From contig NC_092563.1 of the NCBI RefSeq assembly GCF_037975245.1, positions 12,700,001-12,764,000 on the forward strand: a DNA stretch of 64,000 bases. The letters run 5' to 3'. Position 1 is the stretch's first letter. Each line of letters opens with the position of its first letter. Origin of the DNA: Apostichopus japonicus (taxonomy: Eukaryota > Echinodermata > Holothuroidea > Aspidochirotida > Stichopodidae). The translations under genes were made by a program, and so were the position numbers. A model generated the notes under the pieces. That model saw nothing but the letters and a program-made list of their open reading frames with translations, made no database searches and had not been told where the DNA came from. Below, piece after piece: positions 25,126-37,100 of the stretch.

Positions 25126-25162
25126 CTGATGAAGCTCCTATAAAGTTTGAGAGCAGAAACCG
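25126..25162 (+). ncRNA. Weak hammerhead-like core (CTGATGA ... GAAAC)
   Basis: CTGATGAAGCTC at 25126-25137 is followed by a possible stem II partner (GAGAGC, 25149-25154) and GAAACCGG at 25156-25163. This matches the order CUGAUGA, stem II, GAAA of hammerhead ribozymes. The loop is long (11 bases), an extra A precedes GAAAC, and no cleavage site with stems I and III could be assigned. It is probably a decayed copy of the tail motif seen intact at 62173-62197. Confidence 0.3.
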
Positions 25163-25283
25163 GTCTAGTTGGTCATAAGAACCTACACTAGTCTCTCCTA
25201 CTATTAACAGTACACTCAGTTCACCTAATAGGTGCAATTATGCTTCACCACGAGGAGCATGCTATAAGTTCATGTTCCTTGGG

Positions 25284-25364
25284 CCCTCCCTTAAAAATAC
25301 TTCAGGTTCTTGGCGACTACGTTGCGTTAGATAGTGTAAAACCGCCTACACCCCGTTTCATTCA
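25284..25364 (-). repeat. Right arm of the 80-bp inverted repeat pair (partner 17061-17141)
   Basis: Near-identical reverse complement of the left arm. It begins at GGCCCTCCCTTAAAAATACT and runs to CCCCGTTTCATT. See the left arm for interpretation. Confidence 0.7.
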
Positions 25365-25535
25365 GATAAAAATATATACTTGCTAACTGTGCATTGATTT
25401 TCCCTGACAGTAATAGTCAGCACTATAGTACTGAGCCGTATCTAATTAATACGTGATGTCGCGTAGGCCTGGTAATTGCCTTAGTTTCAAATTTGGAATA
25501 AAAACGATCGCGTTTCAGGGAAGAACAGCTGGATA

Positions 25536-25544
25536 TATATTAGT
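25536..25544. other. Left 9-bp target duplication, TATATTAGT
   Basis: TATATTAGT at 25536-25544 and TATATTAGG at 26122-26130 flank the 577-bp element; 8 of 9 bases agree. Confidence 0.7.
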
Positions 25545-26121
25545 CAAGGGCGGCGGAACCGGGGGGGGGGCACAGGGGGCACGTGCCCCCCCCCCACTTT
25601 TCCTCAGGTTAAAAATGTGCCCTTTTTCTACATAAAAATTGAGGTGTCTCAAGTTACCAAGAGGCCAGGGAACCAGAATGAACACTCGGGAAGGGCCGTT
25701 TCCGGCCATCTGAGGGGTTTGTAAAACCAAAAATTTTCTTGTACGCTCCGCGCCAACCGATGGTGGCCCTCCGCTCAGATAGTCGTGCATACAACTTTGC
25801 AAATCCTGGCTACGCCCCTGACTTTTAATGAATTTCTGTGGGTCAAACTCAAAGCTATTTCGAATGGGACAAATTTGTTAAGATATTAACATAATCCTTG
25901 TTTCAAAATTTGCACATTGGATATTGCAGTGCTAGTATATATGCATATTTTCCTTGAGGGGGGGGGGGGCGTTCATGGAGTGATGTGTATACGCAAATAA
26001 GATAATACAATAAGAGTTATAAAGGGTACTAAATATAACGCTGCATATGTCCAATCGAATTTCTGCAAAGTGCCCTTTGATGTCGGTGCCCCCCAGATTA
26101 AAAGTGCTTCCGCCGCCCTTG
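25545..26121. mobile_element. 577-bp non-autonomous TIR element, CAAGGGCGGCGG ends
   Basis: Perfect 14-bp inverted termini CAAGGGCGGCGGAA (25545-25558) and its complement (26108-26121) are flanked by an 8-of-9 match duplication (TATATTAG + T/G). The left subterminal region has a strong GC palindrome (GGGGGCACGTGCCCCC, about 25574-25589). The interior holds a copy of a dispersed module (about 25660-25785, with ttttcttgtacgctccgcgc) shared with the 57-58.9-kb element. An embedded GCTACGCCCCTG terminus (25809-25820) shows that it contains debris of a second TE. An 8-9-bp duplication suits hAT (8) or Mutator-like (9) elements; I cannot choose. No transposase. Confidence 0.75.
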
Positions 26122-26130
26122 TATATTAGG
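26122..26130. other. Right 9-bp target duplication, TATATTAGG
   Basis: Partner of 25536-25544 with one mismatch at the last base. Confidence 0.7.
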
Positions 26131-26249
26131 CTTTTCTTTCACCAAGTTATGCCTATTAGGAATTTAAAGTACTCCCACATAAAAAACGCAACTGATTTCC
26201 AAAAAGGGGGGGCCGGGGCCGGGTCGGCCCCCCCCTGGATCCGCCCCTG

Positions 26250-26964
26250 AATATACATATGAAGACATATCTATCAATGTTATCAATGTAAAGGATAATG
26301 TCATGAGCCATAAAGGTGAGAATTTTCTTCTTTAATAAATGAAGTTTGCAATAAGAATTGACCCCACCCCCACCCCTAACCATGTTAGAGTATCTAAACA
26401 GAAGAAGAAGGTTACATCTTTATGGACTTATACAGAATTGCTCTCTCTCTCCGTACTTAATTAATACACAATATACAATTAGACAATAGTTTTTGTTTCA
26501 ATTACATAACAGTGACTCTAATATGATTGCAATTAACGGAGGAAGATAATACGCGGGTAAGTTAACTCGCTTACCACTGAACGCCCAAATCAGATTGAAA
26601 GAAGGCTTCTGAGTCACATTTGGTTGCCAATTCATTGCCATTAACCTACCAAGCATACTGAGTATTCAAATGATCAAATACCGTAAAATACTCTATTATG
26701 GGAATCACCCTAACGAACGTTAACTAACGATTAATACCTGAATTCAAAAGATTATAAAAGTTTGTCGTTCAGACACTTTTTCATTGAATATTAAACGCAC
26801 TGACGCAAAAGAAAATTATGATTATTTTTATAATGTTGGGAAAGTTTGACTATTCAATATACAAATTAAATGCTTTGCTTGGATTGGCATATTAATTTAC
26901 GAATCACATCGTAAATTTACCGGAATCAAAGCCTCAATAAATATGCCGTACCATACACAGGGAA
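26250..26964. other. Unique-looking AT-rich DNA, no gene
   Basis: No exon, terminal repeat or RNA gene seen between the outer transposon boundary and the (AAT)n tract. A short (CT)n run lies near 26440-26450. Confidence 0.5.
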
Positions 26965-27051
26965 ACTAATAATAGCAATAATCATAATAATCATAATAAA
27001 AATAATCATAATAATATTAATAATGATGATGATAATAATAATAATAATAGC

Positions 27052-27087
<36 letters not shown>

Positions 27088-27236
27088 TATAATAATAATT
27101 ATAATGGTGATAATAACAATAATGATGATAATAATAATGATAATATTAATAATAATAATAATAATAATAATTGTAATAACAATAACAATAATAATAATAG
27201 TAGTAGTAGTAATAATAATAATAATAATAATAAAAC
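26965..27236. repeat. Imperfect (AAT)n microsatellite
   Basis: About 270 bases of AAT/ATA triplets, interrupted by GAT, CAT and a short TAG run (27198-27211). Translates to isoleucine or methionine runs with no coding meaning. This is a mature, interrupted microsatellite. Confidence 0.95.
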
Positions 27237-28170
27237 TGATGATAATGATGACGACAAGCCCCTCTAATCACCACACTATATACCATTGTCTCTTTCCAAA
27301 ATCGGATGGCAACTTCTGTCCACTATCGTATATAATGCTTTCATCAACACGTGTGGCTCTGGTCAATACCGTCCTATAGCGATATGTCTGTAGTCTTTTA
27401 GAATAGCTCAGATAAACAGGTCAGGTTGGGTCTCGGTCATTGAGTTAAAAGTAGTGGAGACAATATTTTGTAAAGTTCTAATTCACACTTGATCCTTAAG
27501 CCCGTGTTTTAATTATGTTTTCCTGTGAGCTACCCATATAACGAATTAGATCGCGTCAAACATTGACTTCTTCAGTAACAAGTTTTTAAACCGCTTAGTC
27601 AAGTTTAATTTCTGGTGCAACTATCAGATTAATTTACATAGCCCGGTAAAAAGGAAATAAATTACAGGCAAACTGACCGCTGTACATCACGGCAAACTAG
27701 TGATTTAATGTCCCTCGGCGTCAATAGTCGCAGACGAAGGGTTTGAGAGGAAGGGGTACTAAGCATGGAAGAACACAACAAGGATTTCATGAGTTTGGGA
27801 CATCATGAAAAGGAGAAGAAGAAGCTATAATCCTTTTCCTGCGTTCTTGCAATGTAAAAGTGTAGAGCAGCACACCAGTTGGAAGAGAAACAGTTAACTA
27901 ATAGAATCTAACAGTGACACGGTCAATAAAAGTCTAGTCAAATAATCTTATTCCGCTCAATGATTAAATCCGATTACGCTTGCGCTGTTTTTCTCAATCC
28001 TATATGTCTCTCTGAGTAAATGAAAATGCTGTGGGAATAGACTTGTAAAGGAATACTAACGTCATGATGGTTCAAAACAAAAAACATGAATTCTATCTAA
28101 CAAGGTTGTGAGTGATTTGTTTTTTAGTTATGAATATACCTTATAAATCATAACTACCGTCAGTAGAATT
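27237..28170. other. No gene identified
   Basis: Ordinary AT-rich sequence between a microsatellite and the 35-bp satellite. I found no splice-flanked frame or terminal repeat. Confidence 0.5.
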
Positions 28171-28636
28171 TATGGGCTATAACGCATGGTAATAACGAGC
28201 TTCGTTATGGGATATAACGTGTGGCAATATCTAGCTTCGTTATGGGATATAACGCGCGGCAATAACGAACTTCATTATGGGATATAACGCGCGGCAATCA
28301 CGAGCTTCATTATGGGGTATAACGCGCGGCAATCACGAGCTTCATTATGGGATATTATGCGCGCAATACCTAGCTTCGTTATGGGATATAACGCGCGGCA
28401 ATCACGAGCTTCATTATGGGATATTACGAGCGGCGATAACGAGCTTCATTATGGGATATTACGCGCGCAATACCTAGCTTCGTTATGGAATATATCGTGT
28501 GGCAATACCTAGCTTCGTTATGGGATATAACGAGTGGCAATAACCAGCTTCGTTATTGGGTATCACGCGCGGCAATAACCAGCTATGTTATGGGATATAA
28601 ATCGTGGCAATAACCATTTTCGTTATGGGATACAAC
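28171..28636 (+). repeat. 35-bp tandem satellite, about 13.3 copies, hairpin unit
   Basis: Units start (TATGGGATAT) at 28171, 28206, 28241, 28276, 28311, 28346, 28380, 28415, 28450, 28484, 28519, 28554, 28589 and 28624. The step is 34-36 bases. Each unit contains the inverted word CGTTAT-GGGAT-ATAACG or a variant, followed by a CGCGCGGCAAT core. Units differ at CpG positions (CGCGCGG, CGTGTGG, CGAGTGG), a pattern expected from CpG decay. Repeats are contiguous with no spacers, so this is a minisatellite. Frames across it are repeat translations. Confidence 0.93.
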
Positions 28637-29480
28637 ATTGAATAATTTACAATTCCATATAGTGCTTCCATTCGGTATTATTTTCTGTGGAGAGAGACTA
28701 CCAGTAAAGTACTGCCTAGTTTTCTTCTCTGAAATAACAGACCACTGATTCGGTCACTTAATCAGTTAAAAATTATTAATAAAACGAAAAAATCACATAG
28801 AGCGTCTAACTAATTTATCTCGTCACAATAGAACTAGCTAAACTAAGAGAATGTTCATTCATACTTAGTAAAGATTCCTAAATCCTATTGGTCCATTCAG
28901 GTCAGCTGACCGTGGTTAATCCTGCGAGTAGCGCACGGTAAAATTACGGGGCATCACTTTAATAAATCTTTGGTTATATGTAACCAAAAATGTTTTGTTT
29001 TATGATTTTTCCCCACACAAATGGTAGTGTGTGAATGAACGGGGTTACTCACATGATTAATGCACTCCGGGTGTTAATGGCCGTTGATTAACCCCTCATT
29101 CAACTCAATGCAAAGTCCGTCGCGGTCGTTCATGACATTGACATACGAGACCCTTGGTAATACTTTGATGTCTCTATGGGCATATTTTCGTACTCACATG
29201 TTGATGACCATCGCTAACACGTAACTTCCGTCTTGTTGTCATTGTTTAATGTTTATATGAAAATATGATTAAATTTAGTCCCTATTCTCACGGCCATATG
29301 ACCGGCTTCTTGGACAGAACTAGTGCATCTTTATCTGTTTCAAGTTTCCAGACTCTTTTAAGTTCCACTTAACATTGCTTTTTGTCAGGCACAAAGTTAT
29401 TATGATTTTCTTTAAGAAAAACCTGTATCTGATACAGGTCCAAAATAGGAAAGTGATACATACCAATCCAATTTAAGTTA
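28637..29480. other. No gene identified
   Basis: No exon or repeat family recognised. Confidence 0.45.
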
Positions 29481-29605
29481 TCACGGATGTATATTGATAA
29501 AATAAAAAATAAATAATAATAATAATAAAAAATACATCAACAAAAAATAATTAAAAAATTAATTAATTAAAAACATAAGTAAATAAGATATATAAAAAAT
29601 AAATG
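29481..29605. repeat. A/T low-complexity tract
   Basis: Mostly AAT, AAAT and TTAATTAA words on an A-rich strand. No tandem unit is maintained for long. Confidence 0.8.
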
Positions 29606-29858
29606 TTGTCTAATATCTTATGAAAATGACAAGTTTGGTTTAAGGAAGTAATTTTAAGCGTAGGAGGTCTACGACATATTTAATCACAACACAATGCTAG
29701 GTCCATCCATTTATTTTTGTTGATGCAGAACGACTCAGTAACCCTAAATTTAGCATGCATGTTTTTTTTTTAATACAACAGTGATAAATGTTTTAACTGG
29801 GTGCAGAATACGGGGTATATCCGGACTTTATCCATGGATATGAACCTGACGCCTCGGC

Positions 29859-29934
29859 TATTAAATAGCATCCTTCCTAGTTTCGATCAGTTGACCGTAC
29901 TGACCGACAACATACAAACCGTTCAACCATCAAG
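29859..29934 (+). promoter_or_regulatory. Candidate TATA box, 5' UTR exon and splice donor
   Basis: TATTAAATAG at 29859-29868 could be a TATA box. It is followed about 25-30 bases later by a GC-balanced, stop-tolerant stretch (TTTCGATCAGTTGACCGTAC and on) that ends at a near-consensus donor CATCAAG|GTGAGT after 29934. This is the layout of a short non-coding first exon. No downstream coding exon is recognisable in the window, so it stays a suggestion from signal arrangement only. Confidence 0.25.
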
Positions 29935-30649
29935 GTGAGTGTCCGAAGATAGCTACAAATATGGAACCTTATGGTATGCCTGTAGCGGAAATAATCAGAC
30001 CATGTTCCAATATTCATCACCAAAATAACGAAGAAAGTCACTGCAAACATCATAGAATTGTTTTAAAACAAAATATGCGAATTATTGTCATCCAATTTGG
30101 TCCGAAATCATGAATTATGTCAAATCACAATATATTTCGTGCTTAATGCAAGAGATTGATCTTTTGTATTCTGATCCGGTTGTTTCAAATTTGCAAAAGG
30201 CAAAAGTGAAATTATAATTAATGAAACAATCTTTGCCGATAGAGGAACTTGGTCTCGCCCTGTATCGTTGTTTCATAAAGGGAAGGTTGATACCTAACTA
30301 ATATGTGATTTTATCTGCTTTAAAATATGCTCATTTTAAATCAATTATACTAATAATTGATTCTTACACAGTATTTTCGTTACTTCCTTGCTCACCCCCC
30401 CCCCCTCCGTTTCTTTCTTTTTAATCGTAAGAATGTTCATTGTGGGGTTATGTTTTATGTTTTTTATTTATTTCTCGCTAATTTAAGCTCACATGGTCAG
30501 ACGGTGCTTTAAAGGGAGAGAGAGAGACTTTTTGGTTACCAAGTAATAAGATTTGTGAGTAATTAATGTTGGCGTTTCGCAATTGTGCATCATGAATATA
30601 TTTGCACTTAGAAGTTAACAAAGTTCACCTCGTTGACATGGAAGTATAT

Positions 30650-30745
30650 ACTGATGGTGGCGGCGGCAGACGACTATAGTGGCGATGACGATGACGACAG
30701 CGGTCGCAGCCACGGCGTCGGCGGCGGTGGCGGCAATGATGATGG
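30650..30745 (+). repeat. GGC/GAC/GAT trinucleotide-like tract
   Basis: Trinucleotide-periodic ggcggcggc, gatgacgatgacgac and ggcggcggtggcggc words. High GC compared with its surroundings. In one frame it would read Gly/Asp/Ala-rich, but stops bound it closely and no splice sites fit. Confidence 0.7.
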
Positions 30746-33700
30746 GAATGAAGAAACGTGATTATCGTTCTATTCAGACTTGTGGTACGATTACAACAAC
30801 GTGATTATGTGTACATACTTCTCCTAGGTAGGAATTCGAGTACAATGTAATTTAATTTACTGTAATGTAAATGTACGCGAGTGCACTATATGTATCGATA
30901 TGTATCTGTACAATCTACTCAATTTACAACGAGACTGTACAAATCCATAAGTGCGACTATACGCATACAGGCAACTATATTGGAACACCGATATGAGAAC
31001 AGACTTATATCAAGTCTGCATGCACTTCATCCCTCTGTTATTTATTTTTGTATTACATATATAAAACTTCTCTCCTCTATATAGCTTGTAACTGCGGTAC
31101 AAGACAAATAGAGCAAAAAGTGACAATATTTATATAAATATATATATATATATATATATACCTCCTGCCCGTAGCATATATACGAAACTTGTTCTCCATT
31201 TATGACTGAGATTAATAATAACTGTTTGATGTGATATGAAATATAGTAATAAGCCGTATAGTTAATTGTGAATACGTCATAAAGTCCACAAGTAACTTAT
31301 GTTCTCATAAAAATGTACAAACCCCATACAAATCATTTCAAAATCTCGGCATTTTAAGAAACAATTCAAAACAAATCAGAAAACATCACAAAAAAAAAAC
31401 TTATAAAAATATATAAAAACCTTGAGTTGTACTTTAGCACAGACAGATAGTACTGCAGCCGCCTTTTGGCTTTCGATTGCATATTTTATATACTTTCTAT
31501 TCAAAGTAATCATTTCTCGCGCTTTATAAGATACTATACAAACGTGCATGCATTGAAGCGTCTGTTAACAATCTACCCTTTTTCTTTCAATACAGCGATG
31601 ATAATTGGTTCTCAATTATTCATGTTACATCGTAGGGTAATACCAGAGGTGTCAGATTTTACCCGCCTATAACTGACTTTATGCCCGAGCATCAATGCGC
31701 GCGACTTAACAGATTCGTTATCAATTTTACTCGAGGCTTTCATCGTTCCTATTATCCGTTTCGTTGAACCAATTTTCGATTTTGTCGTACCTGTATTAAT
31801 ATCTGAGTAACTTTCATTTATTAAACATGATCCGCAAGCTTCCAAAGAGGCCCGAACAAATGCGAGGTTTTTGTTTTAATCTATCATAAATCATACATAT
31901 TATAATTATAGTTAATCACACTCTACCTGGATAACATATTGAAAATATCTCATTATTTTATTATTATTATTATTTTCGTTGTATTCACGTTTTTTTTAAA
32001 GTTTCATTCCTTGTACGAACCAAAACACAAACAGCTTGTAGTATATATTGATTATATTTTTTTTGGAACTGTTGATGACAGAGCAAATATGAATAAAATG
32101 AAATATATTAAAGGAGAATGTTTGTTATGTATCAGCTGGAATAACCTGTTAATTTGAATGAAATATGGTTTGCCTTGTATGGATATATAAGCTTCAAAAG
32201 TTTTCGAAAAGAATGATGTATCTACCAGGCAAAATAATTAAATAGTAAGGGAGAAAATCGAGGTCATCTATAAAGACCACTAAGAAATTATATTGGGTAT
32301 TGGTGACGGTAACGAATTGAAATAATTGGTCAAAACACTAAAGCTCGAATTTAATCATTCAACTCAAATATTGACCCTTAACCTATCTTACAAAATGAAA
32401 GAAATGTGAATGCTAACATGAAACATCGAGATAATCATACATCGTTAAGGGGAAAAGGATTAAACGAAAATCATAAATTATTACACACGGACTCAAAAAT
32501 CACTAAATAAGGACCAATATATCCTCAAAATGATCGGACTCACATATCATTCTGCAATGCCTCACATATACTCTCCGAAACCCCATCTCACACCCCACCC
32601 CACCCCAGCGCACCTCCCTTCTTGACACCATTGTAAAATATGACGCTCAGTATATAAACTGATCTCACTGTCCATTCCAAATAAATGAAGTTCCAATAAT
32701 TCCATGTAAGTTTTCGATTCTGAATTAATTAAGTCGGGGTGTATATGCTTCACGGGCCCGGATCTTGCTACGTATGTTCGCGTGAATTTGATCAAATCAA
32801 CAGAGTATTAGCTCAAAACAATATTGCCAATGAATTATCCTTTCTTTAGGAGTGCGGGGTGGGGAGGTGTTCTTTGGATTTTTTTTGTAAATAATGTTGT
32901 AAACGATATCCCTTATCATTAATATCGAACAGTTCCAAATACTAGGCTAGTTGGTTCTGTTTACAGTCCACGATTAGCTAAACTGTATCAACAAAAATTT
33001 GGATTGATAGAAATCAAGAGTTTTCATAAAAATAAAAAAACCTACATTAATTTTGTCATTAAATAAGAGAAGAGGTAAAAGTTGGTTCCGGTCAGTTTCG
33101 ACGGTCCGTACCGAGTTCTCAAATGTTCAAAATCAATGATCTGTGGCCATTTTAGCATCTGCTAGCACTTTTAGAAAGTCGATGCTTTTTGTATATAAGA
33201 TAAGAGGATTACAATTTGAAAAAGAATTAGAAAATGAAGTATTTGAAGTATCGATCTATTGAACCCCTTGACAACTATGAGTGAAAGGGTTTTGTCTGTT
33301 TGATGTGTTGTAACTAGTTAATAATTGATGAGGCTATGTGTCTTTAGAACTGGTGTTACATTGTCCAACTATATCGATCTGTTTTAGTCTCATAGCTTAG
33401 TCACCCTATGGCCTTCTATGTTTCAACTATAGAGTTAATAATGTGAATAGTTAAGTAACTAGTCAGGTGTAAAAGTAAGACGGATGAAGTATTAAAATCT
33501 CCTGTTGGTTGGAGATCATGATACGGTGAGTGTGTGGGAGGGGGGGGGGGTGGGGGATGATGACGGGCGAGTAGTTGCGCATGGTAATACACAGCGTCAA
33601 TTAATCAGTAACAGTTTGAAATCTGTTTGATGGAAAACCTTATTGCATCTCTTAAAAAGTAAACATAGCTTTTAAATTTAGAGCTATATATATTTCAAGT

Positions 33701-34079
33701 TTTCAAGATGTCTTTCATTTTAGGATTCTGCGTTATCTTCATTAAGCCTTCTTTTTGCTGAGCCTATATAGGGTGTTCCTTTAACAATAAAGGTGTACTT
33801 CATTACTGTACATAAACGTACCATCGGTCATCATTAGGTCTTGTAGTAAATACAAGTTGGCAGTTGTAAAAATATTAAAATTAACATTAAGAGAAAACCA
33901 ACATATATATATATTTATCCCATATAAATCGCGTTGTCATGCAAAAAGTTCTGAATGATATAGCCAGATTGTCGAGGGCACGCTGTATACACCAATGTGA
34001 ACGTCACCTGCAAAGTTATTGACATATCACATCCCGCCCCTCCACTGCCCCTCCCATCTCCTCACCAAGGGGTCATACC
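30746..34079. other. No gene identified
   Basis: AT-rich with a short (TA)n at about 31133-31160 and another at 33902-33913, and a G-rich run near 33538-33556. Frames of 66-82 codons occur but lack domains or splice context. Confidence 0.5.
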
Positions 34080-34155
34080 CTGATTATGGTCTGATATTAA
34101 GAGAGCCTGCAAGACTCTTAATATCTGAGGTCGCTAGTTCGAATCCTGCTCTTGG
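34080..34155 (+). pseudogene. tRNA-Lys-like relic, probably a SINE head
   Basis: GACTCTTAAT at 34113-34122, then TCTGAGGTCG, then a B box (GTTCGAATCC, 34137-34146), follow the order and wording of a tRNA-Lys(CTT) anticodon and T-arm region, with one extra A in the anticodon arm. The A-box half (about 34087-34103, TGGTCTGATATTAAGAG) has decayed. The T stem pairs in only 3 of 5 positions. It is not a functional tRNA. tRNA-Lys-derived SINE heads are common in animals, and the following 100 bases may be the body of such a SINE. Confidence 0.55.
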
Positions 34156-37100
34156 CCAAGTGCCTACGTTGATCTTGCAAGGAAAAAAAATCCTCAGCGG
34201 ATTTATTCTTCTATATACGGTTCGTATCTGCACAATGTGCTATGTACGTAACATAATTTGTTGCTAAAATGTGGTATTCATTTGTTACGTTAAATATGTG
34301 TTTTATGTATGTTTTACCTACGGGTGGGTGATAAACGTTTGCAACAGATAAGTTAAAGCAACAGATAAGTTATATTGAAATGGTGCATGCATTGAATCAT
34401 TCAATTCATATTTTACAATCGATCTCGGGATTTAAAGTATATCTACAGGGGAATGACAATGTGATTCATTATAATCTTTAGCAGTATAATAGTCAGCAGA
34501 TACGCCCACCGTTGTTCTTTTTTCGTTTTTTTGAGGCAATCTCTTTTTGTTTTTCTTCTTTTTTTTTTACATTATTTGACACGAAACTTCACAAATCACC
34601 AATATACTGTCTTCTTAATCATTTTTACCATATTGAATATGCAAACTTTACTAAATTCAAGGCAATGGGCTAAAAAAAGAAAGAAGTTAATTGTAATCAT
34701 AAAGCCAATTGAGAAGAATCAAGTATATTTATTCTATACTTAGTTTTTATTCTGGCCTTATAATATTTTCAACCAGTTTATTATGTAAGTTACGTCCACA
34801 CAGTGACGGGTGTGAACAAATCTTCATATTAAACGTGACGTCGCCAAATTCACCTTTGACATTTCAAAAATCTAGTTCAGTTCAATGGAAATGTATTTCT
34901 GTTCTATAATGGGGTCTTATTCCATTACTGGAGGACTGTATTTCTTAAATCCGAACGTTCTTGACACAACATTCTCTTACACAAATCAGAGAGAGAGAGA
35001 AAGAAAGAAAAATAAAGAAACAGTAAATATTTCTTGGCCGTCATGACTGCAGTTAAGTCCCTCTGAGGCTCATATCGAATTCTTCGAGTTGTCCAATCAT
35101 TAAGTTAACGGATACCTATAGATTTGGCAAGAATTTGAGTAGAACCCCATTTTTTGCCTATCCTTCCGGTGTTTTTATAACAACATGTTACGGTTGAATT
35201 TTCCTCGAGCCCTTCCATTGTTGATCCAGTTAATTTAATTGCGCTACTTAACAATGTTCATGTCGATGCTTGGCCTATTTCAGAAGGAGTTTCCATGCCT
35301 TAACTACGATCTTCAGCTGAGGCCTGGTTAATTAAGAAAGACAATTAGCGAATAAAGCCCTAGTTATTTAGCAAAGGACAGAGGGTTAGCTTAACTGGAT
35401 GCATGATTCAATTACTGTTACTTACCATCTTGACAAACTCACAAAGCCCTTTTCAGAGGCTAATGCAAATGAACTTAGTCACACTGTGCTGCTTGGTTCA
35501 ACAAACCGAGTTGTCACTTGTAGCGCCACTAACGAAATATCAGCAAATTGTATAGGCATTCAATTTGATTTCTAACAGTTGAACCTACTATTGCGACTTG
35601 TTTTTGGAATCCTTATATAGTTTAAGGTCATTAATTTTGCCTCCACATTTTTATTACGCTAGTAATTGCTAACAGTTTGTGAAGATGTTTTCATGGAAGT
35701 TCTGACTATTCAGATTATTCGCAAATATTGAGAAGCGTGGTACAGTTACTGTCCTCAAACTATATGGGGCGCAATCGAAAAGTGGGTGGTATGGCGGACG
35801 GCGGGACTTTGTGTACAGTTTTCTGAGCATGCCGACATCAAGTCCCAATAGTCCAACCTATCTTCAAGCAATTTGAGTATCAATTATGATGGATGGGTGG
35901 GTGGGTTTGAGGGGGGGGGGTCTGATGGGTCGTGGCTCGGTCCTGTGGTACAGTAAACTAAAGGTAACATAACATCATTAGAGAAATGTATCCGCTCAAA
36001 AGATTTACGGGCAAAATACCTAAACAGACCAACTGAGGATTGAAAGTGATGTAATGCATTTAAATTAATAAATTCGTGTATGCAATCAATCATGGACTGC
36101 CTGCTGCCGGGCTAGAGCAGACATAAGGCCGCACAGGAAAGAACTATTATACACAATTCTCCTTCGTTCAAAATATCAAGCTTCATGGTATGCAAATTTA
36201 CAAGTGCAATGATAAATAAATGGCTGGGTAGGACACCCCGACTTCAGCACTGTTTATTAATGTGCTCTGTCGGAGAAGTGACTAAGTTAGACGTGTGTAA
36301 GTCAATATAGCCTGAATGTATCTTTCGATTCATCGTTGCAATAGTATAGTAGTTTTTGCTTCTATTGAAAGGCCTTCTCGTAAAAAGTTCAAATGCCCTT
36401 CAACCTTTTTATAAGGTTCTTCACCAAAACAGGAAAGTTCACTTTCCAAACAGGACTACATGCTAAATCCTACCAATGATTCTTGCTTCCGTTTGCTTGT
36501 GAAGAGTTCACCAGCATGACAACAAGGAAACCAAATAACAAATTGATGACAGTTTTAAGTTAGTGCGCAGGCGCCGACACTTTCCCTTTTGGAATTAATA
36601 AACCATGGCTGGCAACTGTACATAAACCGTTAGTTCTAAAGTTTGACGTTTTATTTAGCGTGGACTCTGTGAACAATTATTGTTATAGCATTCACACATC
36701 ACTGCATGGATACACCTCAACTAAACTTGAGATTTTATTCTGTAGTTTCAACTGTTGTGAACGTCTTATCGCAAAATAAAAGTTGTGTCCCACTATTCAT
36801 TAAGTTTTCGCTGACCTTTCTTTGCAATGTTTAATTTCATGGTTTCTCTGAGATTTTGGTAGATAAAAGTAAACACTGATGTGCAGGTTTACAGATGGGG
36901 TTGCCTTCGATTTCTATTAATTGCCGAGAAGGATTCCACCCTGAAGAATGTGGCCAAATGCAGTAAATTCAGAATTGCGCCCGGCCCAAAATATGCTTGA
37001 AAGTACAAATACAAGTATAAACATCACTCATGCCTCAGAGTTTTCCAAATAATTTACATTGACTTTTATCAAAGTTGAAAGCGTTTCCATCATTTGACCA

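Larger units (their letters stand above)
16673..26249. mobile_element. Outer hAT-like TIR element containing a transposon nest
   Basis: The left end CAGGGGCGGATCCAGG (16673-16688) is matched by its exact complement at 26234-26249. Homology continues inward with GGGGGGGCCGAC on both sides, after an 11-base insertion on the left. The 5 bases outside each end are AATAT, a candidate target duplication. CAGGG-type termini are characteristic of the hAT superfamily, which includes lineages with 5-bp duplications. About 2 kb of sequence belongs to neither the Ginger-like element (18319-24614) nor the 577-bp element (25545-26121). No hAT transposase is visible, so the frame is non-autonomous. Alternatively, the ends belong to two separate copies that happen to face each other. 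Confidence 0.5.

Noticed and set aside
17213-25820. CAGGGGCGTAGC (17213) and GCTACGCCCCTG (25809-25820) as ends of one element
   Set aside because: The right end lies inside the separately delimited 577-bp element, so the two would cross instead of nest, and the flanks share no duplication.
27023-27379. 118-codon frame rich in isoleucine and methionine
   Set aside because: It is translation of the (AAT)n microsatellite.
28277-28512. MGYNARQSRASL-type repeated peptide
   Set aside because: Translation of the 35-bp satellite; the frame drifts with unit-length changes.
28171-28636. Regular 35-bp repeats resembling a CRISPR array
   Set aside because: Repeats are directly contiguous with no unique spacers, units vary throughout, and the surrounding genome is animal-like.
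34080-34155. Functional tRNA-Lys gene
   Set aside because: Decayed A box, extra base in the anticodon arm and a poorly paired T stem.
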